Positions 17,073 to 24,961 are shown, counted from the first letter of the stretch. The stretch: DNA of 64,000 nt from Synechococcus sp. CC9605 (GCF_000012625.1 NC_007516.1:2294001-2358000), one strand, 5' to 3'. The notes: generated from the letters alone by a model not told the origin. Numbers and translations: made by a program.

Positions 17073-17867
17073 ATGAGCACAAATCATAAAATCTCGAAGA
17101 AGGATATCGAAGAATTAAACTATCCAGATTTTGTAGCCTTCATCAATCAGAAGAACACTCCGCCTGGAGGAGAAATAACAACCACCGCATGGACAGAGAA
17201 TGGATGCATCAACAAAGATAGCCACATTCTTGATTTAGCATGCACCACCGGATTTTCATCAAGAACAATATCCCTGAGCACGGGCTGCAGCGCTGACGGC
17301 ATAGACATCTCTAGCAAAGCAATTAAAGGAGCCCAGCAAGAAGCAGAAACAAATAAGCTGAACCGCTTAAGTTACCAAGTAGCTGATGCATGTAATCTTC
17401 CATTTAAAGAGAAAACATTCACTCACGTTCTAGGCGGATGTAATTTCAGCTTTATCCAAGATAGAGAAGCAGCACTCGGGGAATGTGCGCGAACACTCCG
17501 CACAAAAGGGATACTTTGTATTTCAAGCTTTTATTACACAAAAGAACCCCCAGAAGAGCTACTGGAAGAGGTGTATCAAGCCATTGGATTCAAGCCAAAT
17601 CCCGAATGGACGGCAGCATATTGGGACAAACTCTTCTCTAAACAATTTCACAAGATGTGGGAAGAACATTATGAGCTACCAACATACGACAAAATAATGG
17701 TCGAGAAGCTAATCAAGCAGCAAATCTACACCCAAGAGCTTAGGGAGAAAATCAAAGACAACGATATTTTAGACGCCTGCTACGCAAAACTGCTGAGAAT
17801 AAGATCAACACTGAATAAACATCGAGACTATCAAGGCTTCTGCATTCAAATCTGGACAAAGAAATGA
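17073..17867 (+). CDS. MccD-like SAM-dependent transferase
   Basis: A 264-residue class I SAM-fold enzyme. Motif I is ILDLACTTGFSS (residues ~52-63), the acidic ribose-binding strand is ADGIDISSKA, and motif III/IV is VADACNLPFKEKTFTHVLGG. Length matches MccD of microcin C (about 267 aa), which transfers the 3-amino-3-carboxypropyl group of SAM to the peptide-AMP phosphate rather than methyl. The N-terminal ELNYPDFVAFINQKNTPPGG supports a specialised family. It overlaps the PLP decarboxylase by 4 nt, matching the MccD/MccE partnership. An ordinary methyltransferase is the alternative. DNA is AT-richer than the exporter genes. Confidence 0.65.
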   Translation: MSTNHKISKKDIEELNYPDFVAFINQKNTPPGGEITTTAWTENGCINKDSHILDLACTTGFSSRTISLSTGCSADGIDISSKAIKGAQQEAETNKLNRLSYQVADACNLPFKEKTFTHVLGGCNFSFIQDREAALGECARTLRTKGILCISSFYYTKEPPEELLEEVYQAIGFKPNPEWTAAYWDKLFSKQFHKMWEEHYELPTYDKIMVEKLIKQQIYTQELREKIKDNDILDACYAKLLRIRSTLNKHRDYQGFCIQIWTKK

Positions 17868-19072
17868 CAGAGCCAACACTCTCTGAGATCACTGCGAAAA
17901 TCAGAGATTCGGAAACGGGGCCTTTTTATCTTATCGACTTTGACGGAATAGAAAATTCGATCATGCGCCTGAAATCAGCATTCGATGCAGATTTCAAAAA
18001 GGTCAGGCTAGCGTATTCATTTAAAACAAATAGCCTACAAGCCATTACAACATTCATGCATTCAAAATCAATGGGGGCCGAGGTCGTGAGTGGCCAAGAA
18101 TTGGAATGGGCACTATCCGATAACTTTGAGCCGAACAATATTTACTTCGATGGACCTGTCAAATCAAAAAAGGAGCACAAAAGAGCTGCGGAGCTAAACG
18201 TAAATATTCAGGTCGATTCAGTACAAGAATTAATCGATCTGCTTGAGATCACATCCGATCCAAGCAAGCTAAAGGTAGGTGCGCGTCTAAGCATGCCCTA
18301 TAAAAACAAAATAAACTCAAGGTTTGGACTGACAAGGAGTGAATTCAAAGAAGCAACGACGATCATGAAGCGTACAGGAATATCCTTTTCAGGCCTTCAC
18401 CTGCATAGTGGTTCAAATATTACCAATATAAATCAATACCGAGAAAGTATCATGTCATGCATCGATTGCATAACGGAGACTTGGCATGAATTATCCTGGA
18501 TTGATTTTGGAGGAGGGTTTCCAGCAAATACAGCACTAGCGAATGAGAGTGAGGAACTACCTACGCCTGAAGCATTCTCTAGTTGCATCAAATCAATTAT
18601 CTCGAAGAAAAATCTGAGCCTCAACAATAAAACGGTTGTGATTGAGCCAGGCAGGTGCTTAGTTGAGGACAATGGACTCTTGCTGGCTAGAGTAGAGCAG
18701 ATCAAGAAAAGAGAAGATAGGAATATTGTCGTCACAAATGCTGGGTTAAATTTAGTAAAATCAATGCACTCATGGTATCACCCGGTGATTTTTTTGAGGC
18801 AAGAAATTGATGAGGAGCAGAGTACCCCATACGAAGTTTATGGCTGCAACTGCTTTGAATCAGACTTAATAATTGATGAGCTTGAAGGCCCCCCCTCGGA
18901 CTTAAGAATAGGAGATTGGATCGCAATTGGTTCAACCGGGGGGTATGACATGCAAAATTTCAATGCCTGGACTCAACCCTACCCATCAATCTACGGCTCA
19001 TCGAGAGAAGGCATAAAGAAGCTGAGTGGATGCTTAAGCCCGAGGCAAATGAGACAGAATCAACACAGATAG
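17864..19072 (+). CDS. PLP-dependent decarboxylase, MccE N-domain-like
   Basis: A 402-residue alanine-racemase-fold (ornithine/diaminopimelate decarboxylase type) enzyme. PLP-binding Lys is in AYSFKTNSL (~residue 54); HLHSGSN, WIDFGGGFP and VIEPGRCLVE build the phosphate site; the active-site Cys region is YGCNCFESDLI; GGYDMQNFNAW closes the pocket. In microcin C the N-terminal half of MccE decarboxylates the 3-amino-3-carboxypropyl group to aminopropyl. Here that half stands alone and is followed by a free acetyltransferase gene. The start ATG at 17864 sits in the stop of the SAM enzyme (ATGA). A primary-metabolism decarboxylase is less likely in this context. Confidence 0.72.
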   Translation: MTEPTLSEITAKIRDSETGPFYLIDFDGIENSIMRLKSAFDADFKKVRLAYSFKTNSLQAITTFMHSKSMGAEVVSGQELEWALSDNFEPNNIYFDGPVKSKKEHKRAAELNVNIQVDSVQELIDLLEITSDPSKLKVGARLSMPYKNKINSRFGLTRSEFKEATTIMKRTGISFSGLHLHSGSNITNINQYRESIMSCIDCITETWHELSWIDFGGGFPANTALANESEELPTPEAFSSCIKSIISKKNLSLNNKTVVIEPGRCLVEDNGLLLARVEQIKKREDRNIVVTNAGLNLVKSMHSWYHPVIFLRQEIDEEQSTPYEVYGCNCFESDLIIDELEGPPSDLRIGDWIAIGSTGGYDMQNFNAWTQPYPSIYGSSREGIKKLSGCLSPRQMRQNQHR

Positions 19073-19084
19073 AGAGATATTACT

Positions 19085-19660
19085 TTGAGAGATAAAGCCA
19101 CTACTTCTGAATTAATTGTTGAAGAAGGGATCATCCTAAGGGGCCTAATGCAATGGGACTCAGAAGAATTATACAATCTAGTTAGATCAAACTATCAATA
19201 CTTAGCGGAATGGTTGCCTTGGGTTCCAAGCGTGAAGTCACAGACAGACAGCTCGAGTTTTATTAGACACCAACAGGAGGAGATGCAAAAACAAAATGAG
19301 ATCACCTATGGCATCTTTGTTCAGGGAAGACTTTCGGGATGTATTGCAACCCATACTATTGACTGGGGCAATAAAAAAACATCGATCGGCTACTGGATTG
19401 GTGAAGAGTACTCCGGCAAAAAACTGATGCAGAAATGCAGCAAGAAATTCATCGAGCACCTGTTCGAAGAGGTTAGGCTCAATCGAATTGAGATTCGATG
19501 CGCAGAAAACAACATCGCCAGTAGAAAAATCGCCGAAAAGCTCTTGATGAGAAGAGAAGGCCTCCTAAAGGAAAGTGAATGGATCAAAGATCGCTATATC
19601 GATCACATCGTCTATGGATTAACCAAAAGAGAATACAGAATGCAAGGCAGGAATTCCTAG
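19085..19660 (+). CDS. GNAT acetyltransferase, RimJ/RimL type, MccE C-domain-like
   Basis: A 191-residue GNAT protein from a TTG at 19085; there is an in-frame TAG at 19070 and the first ATG (MQWDSEELY) would cut the domain, so TTG is the probable start. Features are EEGIILRGLMQWDSEELYNL, WLPWVPSVKSQTDSS, the acetyl-CoA loop IGYWIGEEYSGKKLMQKCSK and NRIEIRCAENNIASRKIAEK, all typical of RimL-like ribosomal-protein or toxin acetylases. The C-terminal domain of MccE is RimL-like and gives self-immunity by acetylating processed microcin C. A role as immunity protein is inferred. It is 12 bp after the decarboxylase. Confidence 0.75.
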   Translation: MRDKATTSELIVEEGIILRGLMQWDSEELYNLVRSNYQYLAEWLPWVPSVKSQTDSSSFIRHQQEEMQKQNEITYGIFVQGRLSGCIATHTIDWGNKKTSIGYWIGEEYSGKKLMQKCSKKFIEHLFEEVRLNRIEIRCAENNIASRKIAEKLLMRREGLLKESEWIKDRYIDHIVYGLTKREYRMQGRNS

Positions 19661-19748
19661 CGTAGCAGGATTTTTCTAGACATCAGCATCTAATAGCTAG
19701 ATATAGCATGCAAAATATAAGAATGAAGAGGGACTAGACCAGTTGGGA

Positions 19749-19764
19749 TGTGATCAACATCACA
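19749..19764. promoter_or_regulatory. Crp-type palindrome upstream of first precursor gene
   Basis: TGTGATCAACATCACA is a perfect TGTGA-N6-TCACA, centred 104.5 bp before ATG 19861. A second, weaker copy of its core (TGATCAACATCA) begins at 19773, exactly 22 bp (two helical turns) downstream. The E. coli microcin C promoter is known to depend on cAMP-Crp. Confidence 0.75.
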
Positions 19765-19812
19765 GACCCCCTTGATCAACATCAACACATCACTTCCACA
19801 CTTCGATGATCC

Positions 19813-19836
19813 TATAGACAAGCTGATCAACAGCTT
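19813..19836 (+). promoter_or_regulatory. likely -10 (TATAGA) and inverted repeat at the precursor transcription start
   Basis: TATAGA at 19813-19818 is a plausible -10 that would place the Crp site near -68. Right after it AAGCTG and CAGCTT form a 6-bp inverted repeat over 19820-19836, at the predicted start of the transcript. It could be a 5' stabilising hairpin or an operator. The same arrangement is repeated 383 bp downstream. Confidence 0.4.
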
Positions 19837-19860
19837 GATCTTCTCTCACATTCTCTGAAA

Positions 19861-20031
19861 ATGACTCAACCTAACGACCGTCAACTCTCTAATGAAGAGC
19901 TCTCTGACGTTGCTGCTGGCCTCTTCCGCCGCACGTTCTTCAAACCACGCACCTCACGCAAAACACTCCTACAACCCAAGCGACTCGACAAAGTGGCTAA
20001 AAATCAACTCTGGGCTGACATGATGAATTGA
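19861..20031 (+). CDS. mccA: MccA-like precursor peptide 1 with double-glycine-type leader
   Basis: A 56-residue peptide. Residues 1-20 are a leader ending ELSDVAAG with canonical C39 positions: Leu-12, Leu-7, Val-4, Ala-2, Gly-1. The expected 36-residue core is strongly basic, without cysteine, starts LFRRTFFKPR and ends QLWADMMN. A C-terminal Asn is the invariant requirement for MccB, which links AMP to it through a phosphoramide. No Cys rules out lanthipeptide chemistry. Together with the MccB-like gene downstream and the C39 exporter upstream, this is the probable substrate. No strong ribosome-binding site is seen. The function of the long basic core (uptake?) is open. Confidence 0.8.
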   Translation: MTQPNDRQLSNEELSDVAAGLFRRTFFKPRTSRKTLLQPKRLDKVAKNQLWADMMN

Positions 20032-20063
20032 TCGCTCTCGCGATCATTCATCTCCTCGATCTC

Positions 20064-20112
20064 AGCTACCGCTGTTGCTCTCTTTTGTTTAGAGCAGCAG
20101 CGGTAGCTTTTT
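20064..20112 (+). terminator. strong hairpin terminator/attenuator between the two precursors
   Basis: A 17-bp stem (AGCTACCGCTGTTGCTC / GAGCAGCAGCGGTAGCT, one G-U pair in RNA), 11-nt loop, then five T. It ends the first precursor transcript. In microcin C operons a hairpin between mccA and mccB keeps precursor transcript in excess; this may be the same device. Confidence 0.9.
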
Positions 20113-20131
20113 AGTCGCTCATTTCACCATC

Positions 20132-20147
20132 TTTGATCAACATCACA
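20132..20147. promoter_or_regulatory. Crp-type site (one mismatch) upstream of second precursor gene
   Basis: TTTGATCAACATCACA matches TGTGA-N6-TCACA in 9 of 10 arm positions; centre 104.5 bp before ATG 20244. It differs from copy 1 because the repeat boundary falls in the left arm. Confidence 0.55.
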
Positions 20148-20243
20148 GACCCCCTTGATCAACATCAACACATCACTTCCACACTTCGATGATCCTATAG
20201 ACAAGCTGATCAACAGCTTGAACTTCTCTCACATTCTCTGAAA

Positions 20244-20414
20244 ATGACTCAACCTAACGACCGTCAACTCTCGAATGAAGAGCTCTCTGACGTTGCTGCT
20301 GGCCTCTTCCGCCGCACGTTCTTCAAACCACGCACCTCACGCAAAACACTCCTACAACCCAAGCGACTCGACAAAGTGGCTAAAAATCAACTCTGGGCTG
20401 ACATGATGAATTGA
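20244..20414 (+). CDS. mccA: MccA-like precursor peptide 2, identical in protein to precursor 1
   Basis: The encoded 56 residues are the same as in precursor 1, including the leader V-A-A-G end and C-terminal Asn; the DNA differs at a silent site. There is no terminator after it, and the MccB-like gene starts 59 bp downstream, so this copy probably forms the transcript that carries the adenylyltransferase, while the first copy gives a short, precursor-only transcript. Identical products from two promoters point to dosage rather than diversity. Confidence 0.8.
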   Translation: MTQPNDRQLSNEELSDVAAGLFRRTFFKPRTSRKTLLQPKRLDKVAKNQLWADMMN

Positions 20415-20473
20415 TAAAAAATCACTAAATAGCAAACAGCTAATTACAATAGTTAAGCCACTCCAAAACCATT

Positions 20474-21490
20474 ATGCAATTACAACTTAAGAGATCAATC
20501 TCAATTAGACAAGATCGTAACGGTGGGTTGACCTTTGGGATGGCACCACCACGACACTTTATCCTGGAAAGCCCACCACCCTTTCTTGCCCTTCTTCTAG
20601 AGATTCTAAATAAGCCACAATCTCTAGAAGAAGTAATTGAAAAATTAACACAGGAAAACCAGAACTGGAAGCCAAGTGAAATCAGCCAGATATGGCAAGA
20701 ATTAATTGACCTAAATATTCTGGAAGAGCCTAGAAAGGCTGGAAGATATGACCGTCATGAATTATATTATGATATTTTCAATGTCAATCGCGAACACTAT
20801 GGCTGTCTGGCAGAAAAGAAGGTTGGCTTAATTGGAGCCGGCGGGATTGGATCCACCTGTGCACTGCTCCTTGCCGCCGCAGGTATTGGAATTCTTTCAC
20901 TGGCAGATGATGACCTTTTAGAGGAAACCAATCTACCAAGAGTCGTGCTACTAGAAGAGCAAGACATTGGCCTGCCTAAAATAGACCAGATCAAAGAGAG
21001 AATCAATGCCAGAAATAGCGCCACAATCATTGAAGCAACTCGGTCAAAAATTAATGGCCCAGACGATATTCTGGCATTCTTCGGAAATTGCGATGCTTGG
21101 ATATTATCAGCAGATACTCCAACTCAGCTCATTCAAGAATGGACAAATGCAGCCTCTCTAGATACCAATACACCCTATATTTCAGCTGGGTACGCTGAAA
21201 TCAATGGAATGGTAGGCCCTTTTATAATTCCCGGCGAAACACCGTGTCATCAGTGTAGGATTCTCCAGGGGAATGTTCCATCTGGCCGGCAAATCAATAA
21301 GAAAGTACAAGCAACATCTTATGGACCTCTGAACACGATTGTTTCCGCAATGGCAGTGAATGAGGTAATCAGATACCTTCTTGGTCTTGATATAGCAACA
21401 AAAGGTACTCAAATTATATTGAATTCGAGCAACTACAGCACGACATTTGAGCCTCTCACATTTGCACCAGATTGCAGATGCCATGCTTAA
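20474..21490 (+). CDS. mccB: MccB-like ThiF/E1-family peptide adenylyltransferase
   Basis: A 338-residue protein. Residues 1-105 look like the winged-helix peptide-clamp region of MccB (LLLEILNKPQSLEEVIEKLT). The adenylation domain has VGLIGAGGIGSTCALLLAAA (~115-134), the acidic DDDLLEETNLPR segment that binds ATP-Mg, and zinc ligands CHQC (258-261) with CRC (334-336). Length is close to E. coli MccB (350 aa). MccB activates the C-terminal Asn of its peptide with ATP and leaves AMP attached as a phosphoramidate. The two upstream precursors end in Asn. A MoeB/ThiF housekeeping role is unlikely, because no sulfur-carrier partner is present. AT-rich like its neighbours. Confidence 0.82.
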   Translation: MQLQLKRSISIRQDRNGGLTFGMAPPRHFILESPPPFLALLLEILNKPQSLEEVIEKLTQENQNWKPSEISQIWQELIDLNILEEPRKAGRYDRHELYYDIFNVNREHYGCLAEKKVGLIGAGGIGSTCALLLAAAGIGILSLADDDLLEETNLPRVVLLEEQDIGLPKIDQIKERINARNSATIIEATRSKINGPDDILAFFGNCDAWILSADTPTQLIQEWTNAASLDTNTPYISAGYAEINGMVGPFIIPGETPCHQCRILQGNVPSGRQINKKVQATSYGPLNTIVSAMAVNEVIRYLLGLDIATKGTQIILNSSNYSTTFEPLTFAPDCRCHA

Positions 21491-21562
21491 ACAATAAAAG
21501 CTATCCCTGTATTGATTTCAACCCTCTAGGAACATGAGATATCTCCTATCTTTGATTCAGCT

Positions 21563-22358
21563 TCACGATTCTAAAAAATACCAAGCATCTATCTTCGGAA
21601 GATTCTTGAATTGCTCTTATATGCATTTTGACTTAAAATCTTATCCATTTTAGCCTCGGAATCAGTCCAGCCATGCTCAATCGCTATCATAGAGAATGTA
21701 TACCTGTGAAAATTAAATGCTTTCAATATTTCAAGTTCGCCACCCTCAACATCAATTGATAAAAACTCGATGTGAGCTGGAGCACAATACTTATCTAGAA
21801 GGTCTATTAGGGATAAGGTAGGAACCTTATGGCTTGTATTTTTAATTCTCCTATTAGATATTGCCCCCTTTTTTAGATACTTTTTTTGTGTAGACAATTC
21901 ACCATCAGTGCAATCAATAAATTCCACATTTGTATTGCTTTTTCCTGTAATACAGGAGCCGTCAATCAAGCATTGTGGTCGATTGATTCTCAATTAATAA
22001 TTGACTCTTTTGCAAGGCTCTACAAGAAGACCAGTCCAATTAAACTCAGATTCTAGCAATAAAGTATTACTATGATCAATACCATCGTACGCACCAAATT
22101 CAACAAAATAACCGTTTTCCTTATAATTCAATTGATGCAAGCAGATTAGATCAGCTCCAATTTGTGAATTTGATTTGATCAGCAAGTTAATCAAATCTGC
22201 TTGACGGCTCGAGGATATTTCATTTCCTTTATTACTGGCAATTTAAAGCCCATTCTAGCCAATGACAAGAGTCTTTCAAAATAATCAATATCAATCACCT
22301 TAGCTTGACTTAAATGAGCAAAATAGGCAGATATTGTCCGAAAAATTTTCTTTATCAT
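21563..22358 (-). pseudogene. FkbM-family methyltransferase, decayed
   Basis: Starting at ATG 22358 the minus strand reads MIKKIFRTISAYFAHLSQAK to KYPRAVKQI and stops. A frameshift near 22196-22202 leads into DLINLLIKSNSQIG and GYFVEFGAYDGIDHSNTLLL, the FkbM motif I. An in-frame TAA at 21994-21996 then interrupts EPCKRVNY, after which the frame continues to FLSIDVEGGELEILKAFNF, another FkbM signature. A further shift near 21588 would restore the expected DAWYFLES end at 21563. Three lesions make this a clear pseudogene. FkbM enzymes methylate sugars or peptides. It may be a lost tailoring gene of the peptide cluster or an unrelated relic. Confidence 0.8.
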
Positions 22359-23012
22359 CACGTAAACATGAATATATTGAATATTTTAGCGATGGACAAT
22401 AGAATTTCAACAGATTGTTGCATTTGATCCTCAATGCCCAGGGTGTCTGCCATCTATTGTGATGGATCTAGAGGCTAGTTCTTTGAATCAATACCTAGCT
22501 CGATTGTTTTACTTGGAATCGCAGATTGTATCCGAATGACGGTTTTGAATTGGCATGAGCAAGATCCAGCACAACTTTCATCATCAATAAGCCCTTGATC
22601 CCTCCAGCACAATTGAATCTCTCTACATGAAATCTACGTCAAACATGCTGACAGCAAGATCATTACTATCTTCCATGACCATCCCTGCCTGAATAATAGT
22701 GGAAAGACTCGAGATCGTTTCAGTGGTGCAAAGCTCGTCTGAAACTTCAGGCTTATCAAACTTCAGTAGGGCAGTCATCAGGAATCGGCCACGTCAACTC
22801 ATAACCTGCCTCGAGCCCGCTCTGAAATGCGCATGAGCAGAGGATCAAGCAGCAGAAGCAACCTCGAGGCCTGTAGAAATCAATAAACAATCTGTCAAAC
22901 GGACCCAAGGATCTGTGGTTGTACCCAGAGCATCGTGGCTAACGCTTGAGCCCCATCGGTGTCGCCGATTGGTCCTGGTGATGGAGCAGGGATGGAGCCA
23001 ATGCCTGGCTGC
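22359..23012. other. gene-poor spacer with one possible 51-aa frame
   Basis: No convincing gene. On the minus strand an ATG at 22778 opens 51 codons to TAG at 22623 (MTALLKFDKPEVSDELCTTE at the start), an acidic small peptide of unknown status. AT-rich to about 22.7 kb, then GC rises toward the next gene. Probably degraded sequence. Confidence 0.4.
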
Positions 23013-24447
23013 TCAACGCGTTGACACCGCAAATAGGTTGACGCCGGCCTCCTCCAAACGGCACTGCGTTGTGCCGGGAGCGAAGCCCGCAGCCTCCGCC
23101 AGCCGCTCCATGTCGCCTTCATCCCGATGGATGAGTCGCCAATCGAGCAGATGATCCATCAATACGCGCGTGGGGTTGCTGATGTGAAAATTGCCCAGGA
23201 TGGAGCGCCCTCCTGGGGCCAGGCAGCCACGCATCCAGGTCTGCAAACGCGTAACAATTCGATCATCGAAGTAATCAATCAAGCCGATGGAATAGATCAG
23301 GTGCTGGGGTTCCAGCTCCAGCTGCTGACGGCCGATACAGAGATGCAGCAGGTTGCGGCGTTCCAAGCGCACCACCGACTCCAGCCCCTCGCGAATCAAC
23401 CGCTCACGGACGAACTCCAGGGCCTGCTGATCCACATCCACGAGGGTTAAGCGCACCTGGGCAGGCAAATCGTGATTGTGCAAGAGGATGTCGAACACTT
23501 CCGCAGCCGGGCCGCAAGCCAAGCTTGTCACCCGTAAGGGCCTCTGATCCGTGAGGGTGAGAGCCCGCTGCAACTCCTCACGCAACAGCCCTCGCCGGTT
23601 GCGCACAGCCCGCGCCGCCGGCTGATTAAGAAAACATCGGTCCAGCAGAGTGCCCAATTCCCCTGCTCTGCCAGGCTCGTCGGCATACATCCAAGCAATC
23701 GTGAGGAAATCCCCCGCATAGCCCCTCGGCTTGCGGTACATCCGTTCTGCGGAGCGGGTCAGCAGCAGATAGGGCAGCAGTTCAAGGCGCAACGCCTGGA
23801 GGGCAGCAGTGTCAGGCGCCGGAGTCCCTCCCGAGAGTGGCGGAAACAGGCTGCCGGTCAGACACACCTAGGTGTCGAAGGCAGTCATCAAATCGCTTCT
23901 CAGCACTGGATCGGGGCTGCTGCGGCGTAGATCCACCTCCACCGCAGCCGCACATTGCTTAAAGCGCTGCACGGCCGCAGCCAAAGGTTCGGGCATCAAC
24001 GAAGCAGCCCCGTGTCCGGCCACGCCGTCGCCCATTTGAGAGTGGGTCTGGAGCAACAAGCGCTGGGCATTGATGGCTGCCAGAGCTCGAAACAGCCTCT
24101 GCCCCTGGGCGGGATCTCCCTCCATCAAGGTATCAAGACCCTGGCGAGACAACCGCAGAGCGTCGACAGACTCCAGGGCAATCACACTGGCGCGCGCCAC
24201 ACCGTCGAGCAGATAAGAGATGTCACCGAGCACGCTGCCTGGACCCAAGAGCGGCCCCTGAGCATCAACCAAATCGGCCCATTGGGCCTGCACCACACCC
24301 GACGAAATCAGGAGCAAGCCATCGGCTCCCTCGCCTTCCTGCACCAGTCATTCTCCTGGAGCAAAGGTACAGGGCTGAACATCCGCGAATGCCTGATTCA
24401 CCACCCCTTCGAGGGCCTGCAACAACAGCAGCGATTCAGCATTCAAA
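23013..24447 (-). pseudogene. cNMP-binding domain fused to SAM methyltransferase, with two in-frame stops
   Basis: One continuous minus-strand frame from about TTG 24447 to TGA 23013 encodes a cNMP-binding half (QPCTFAPGE, then LVQEGEGADGLLLISSG, GDISYLLDGVARASV) and a SAM-methyltransferase half (MYRKPRGYAGDFLTIAWMY, VTSLACGPAAEVFDILLHN, LTLVDVDQQALEFVRE). The frame is broken by TGA at 24348-24350 (between PGE and LVQ) and TAG at 23868-23870 (between AFDT and VCLTG), with no frameshift. Both stops are one base from TGG. Either a fresh double-nonsense pseudogene, or the methyltransferase half is still made from GTG 23867. The start codon is unsure. Confidence 0.7.
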
Positions 24448-24478
24448 ACAAAACCCCCGGGACTTCGTCCCGAGGGTA
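24446..24478 (-). terminator. rho-independent terminator of ndk
   Basis: On the minus strand a stem ACCC-U-CGGGAC / GUCCCG-G-GGGU with loop GAA is followed by a T-rich tract (TTTTGTTTTG). It begins 28 nt after the ndk stop and overlaps the beginning of the following pseudogene. Confidence 0.85.
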
Positions 24479-24505
24479 TGCAGAGCAGAACGAACCGTCA
24501 GCCGA

Positions 24506-24961
24506 TCAGCCTTCGACGCGCCAGCCCTGGTCGGAAGGGCTCCAGTCGTTCAGCTCGGAAGCTTGAAACCAGAGGCCGATTTCAAACTGGGCGGTTTCGG
24601 CAGCATCAGACCCGTGAATGACGTTGCGTCCGATATTGACCGCCAGGTCACCGCGAATGGTGCCGGGTTCAGCTTCTAGGGGCTTGGTGGCACCGATCAG
24701 CTTGCGGGCGCTGGCGATCACACCGTCGCCTTCCCACACCATGGCCACCACAGGGCCCGAAGTGATGAAGTCGACCAAACCAGCGAAGAAAGGACGCTCC
24801 TTATGCACGCCGTAATGCTGCTCAGCCAATGCCCGGCTGGGGGTGATCTGCTTCAAGCCCACCAGCTTGAAACCCTTGCGCTCAAAGCGGCCGAGGATTT
24901 CGCCCACCAGCCCGCGCTGGACACCATCGGGCTTGATGGCGATGAACGTGCGTTCGGCCAT
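24506..24961 (-). CDS. ndk: nucleoside diphosphate kinase
   Basis: A 151-residue NDK that moves the gamma-phosphate of ATP to other NDPs through a phosphohistidine. Motifs are [20 protein letters not shown] at the N-terminus and [16 protein letters not shown], where the His is the catalytic phosphohistidine. Length and ends are normal. ATG at 24961; followed by a strong terminator. It is divergent from speA with a 122-bp gap. Confidence 0.97.
   Translation of the reverse strand: MAERTFIAIKPDGVQRGLVGEILGRFERKGFKLVGLKQITPSRALAEQHYGVHKERPFFAGLVDFITSGPVVAMVWEGDGVIASARKLIGATKPLEAEPGTIRGDLAVNIGRNVIHGSDAAETAQFEIGLWFQASELNDWSPSDQGWRVEG

Larger units (their letters stand above)
19751..20414 (+). repeat. 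direct duplication of the precursor gene with its promoter (281-bp units, 383-bp offset)
   Basis: Bases 19751-20031 and 20134-20414 are near-identical. The few differences include a t/a change just upstream of the start (cagcttgatc versus cagcttgaac) and a silent ctcTaat/ctcGaat change. Each unit has the Crp-like site, -10, 5' hairpin and a complete precursor. The 102 bp between them carry a terminator that the second unit lacks. Confidence 0.9.

Noticed and set aside
19861-20414. Lanthipeptide (prochlorosin-like) precursors
   Set aside because: The leader end resembles such peptides, but the core has no Cys and there is no LanM-type gene nearby.
16700-24500. Prophage or transposon carrying the peptide cluster
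   Set aside because: No integrase, transposase, terminal repeats or tRNA target found, although composition suggests transfer.
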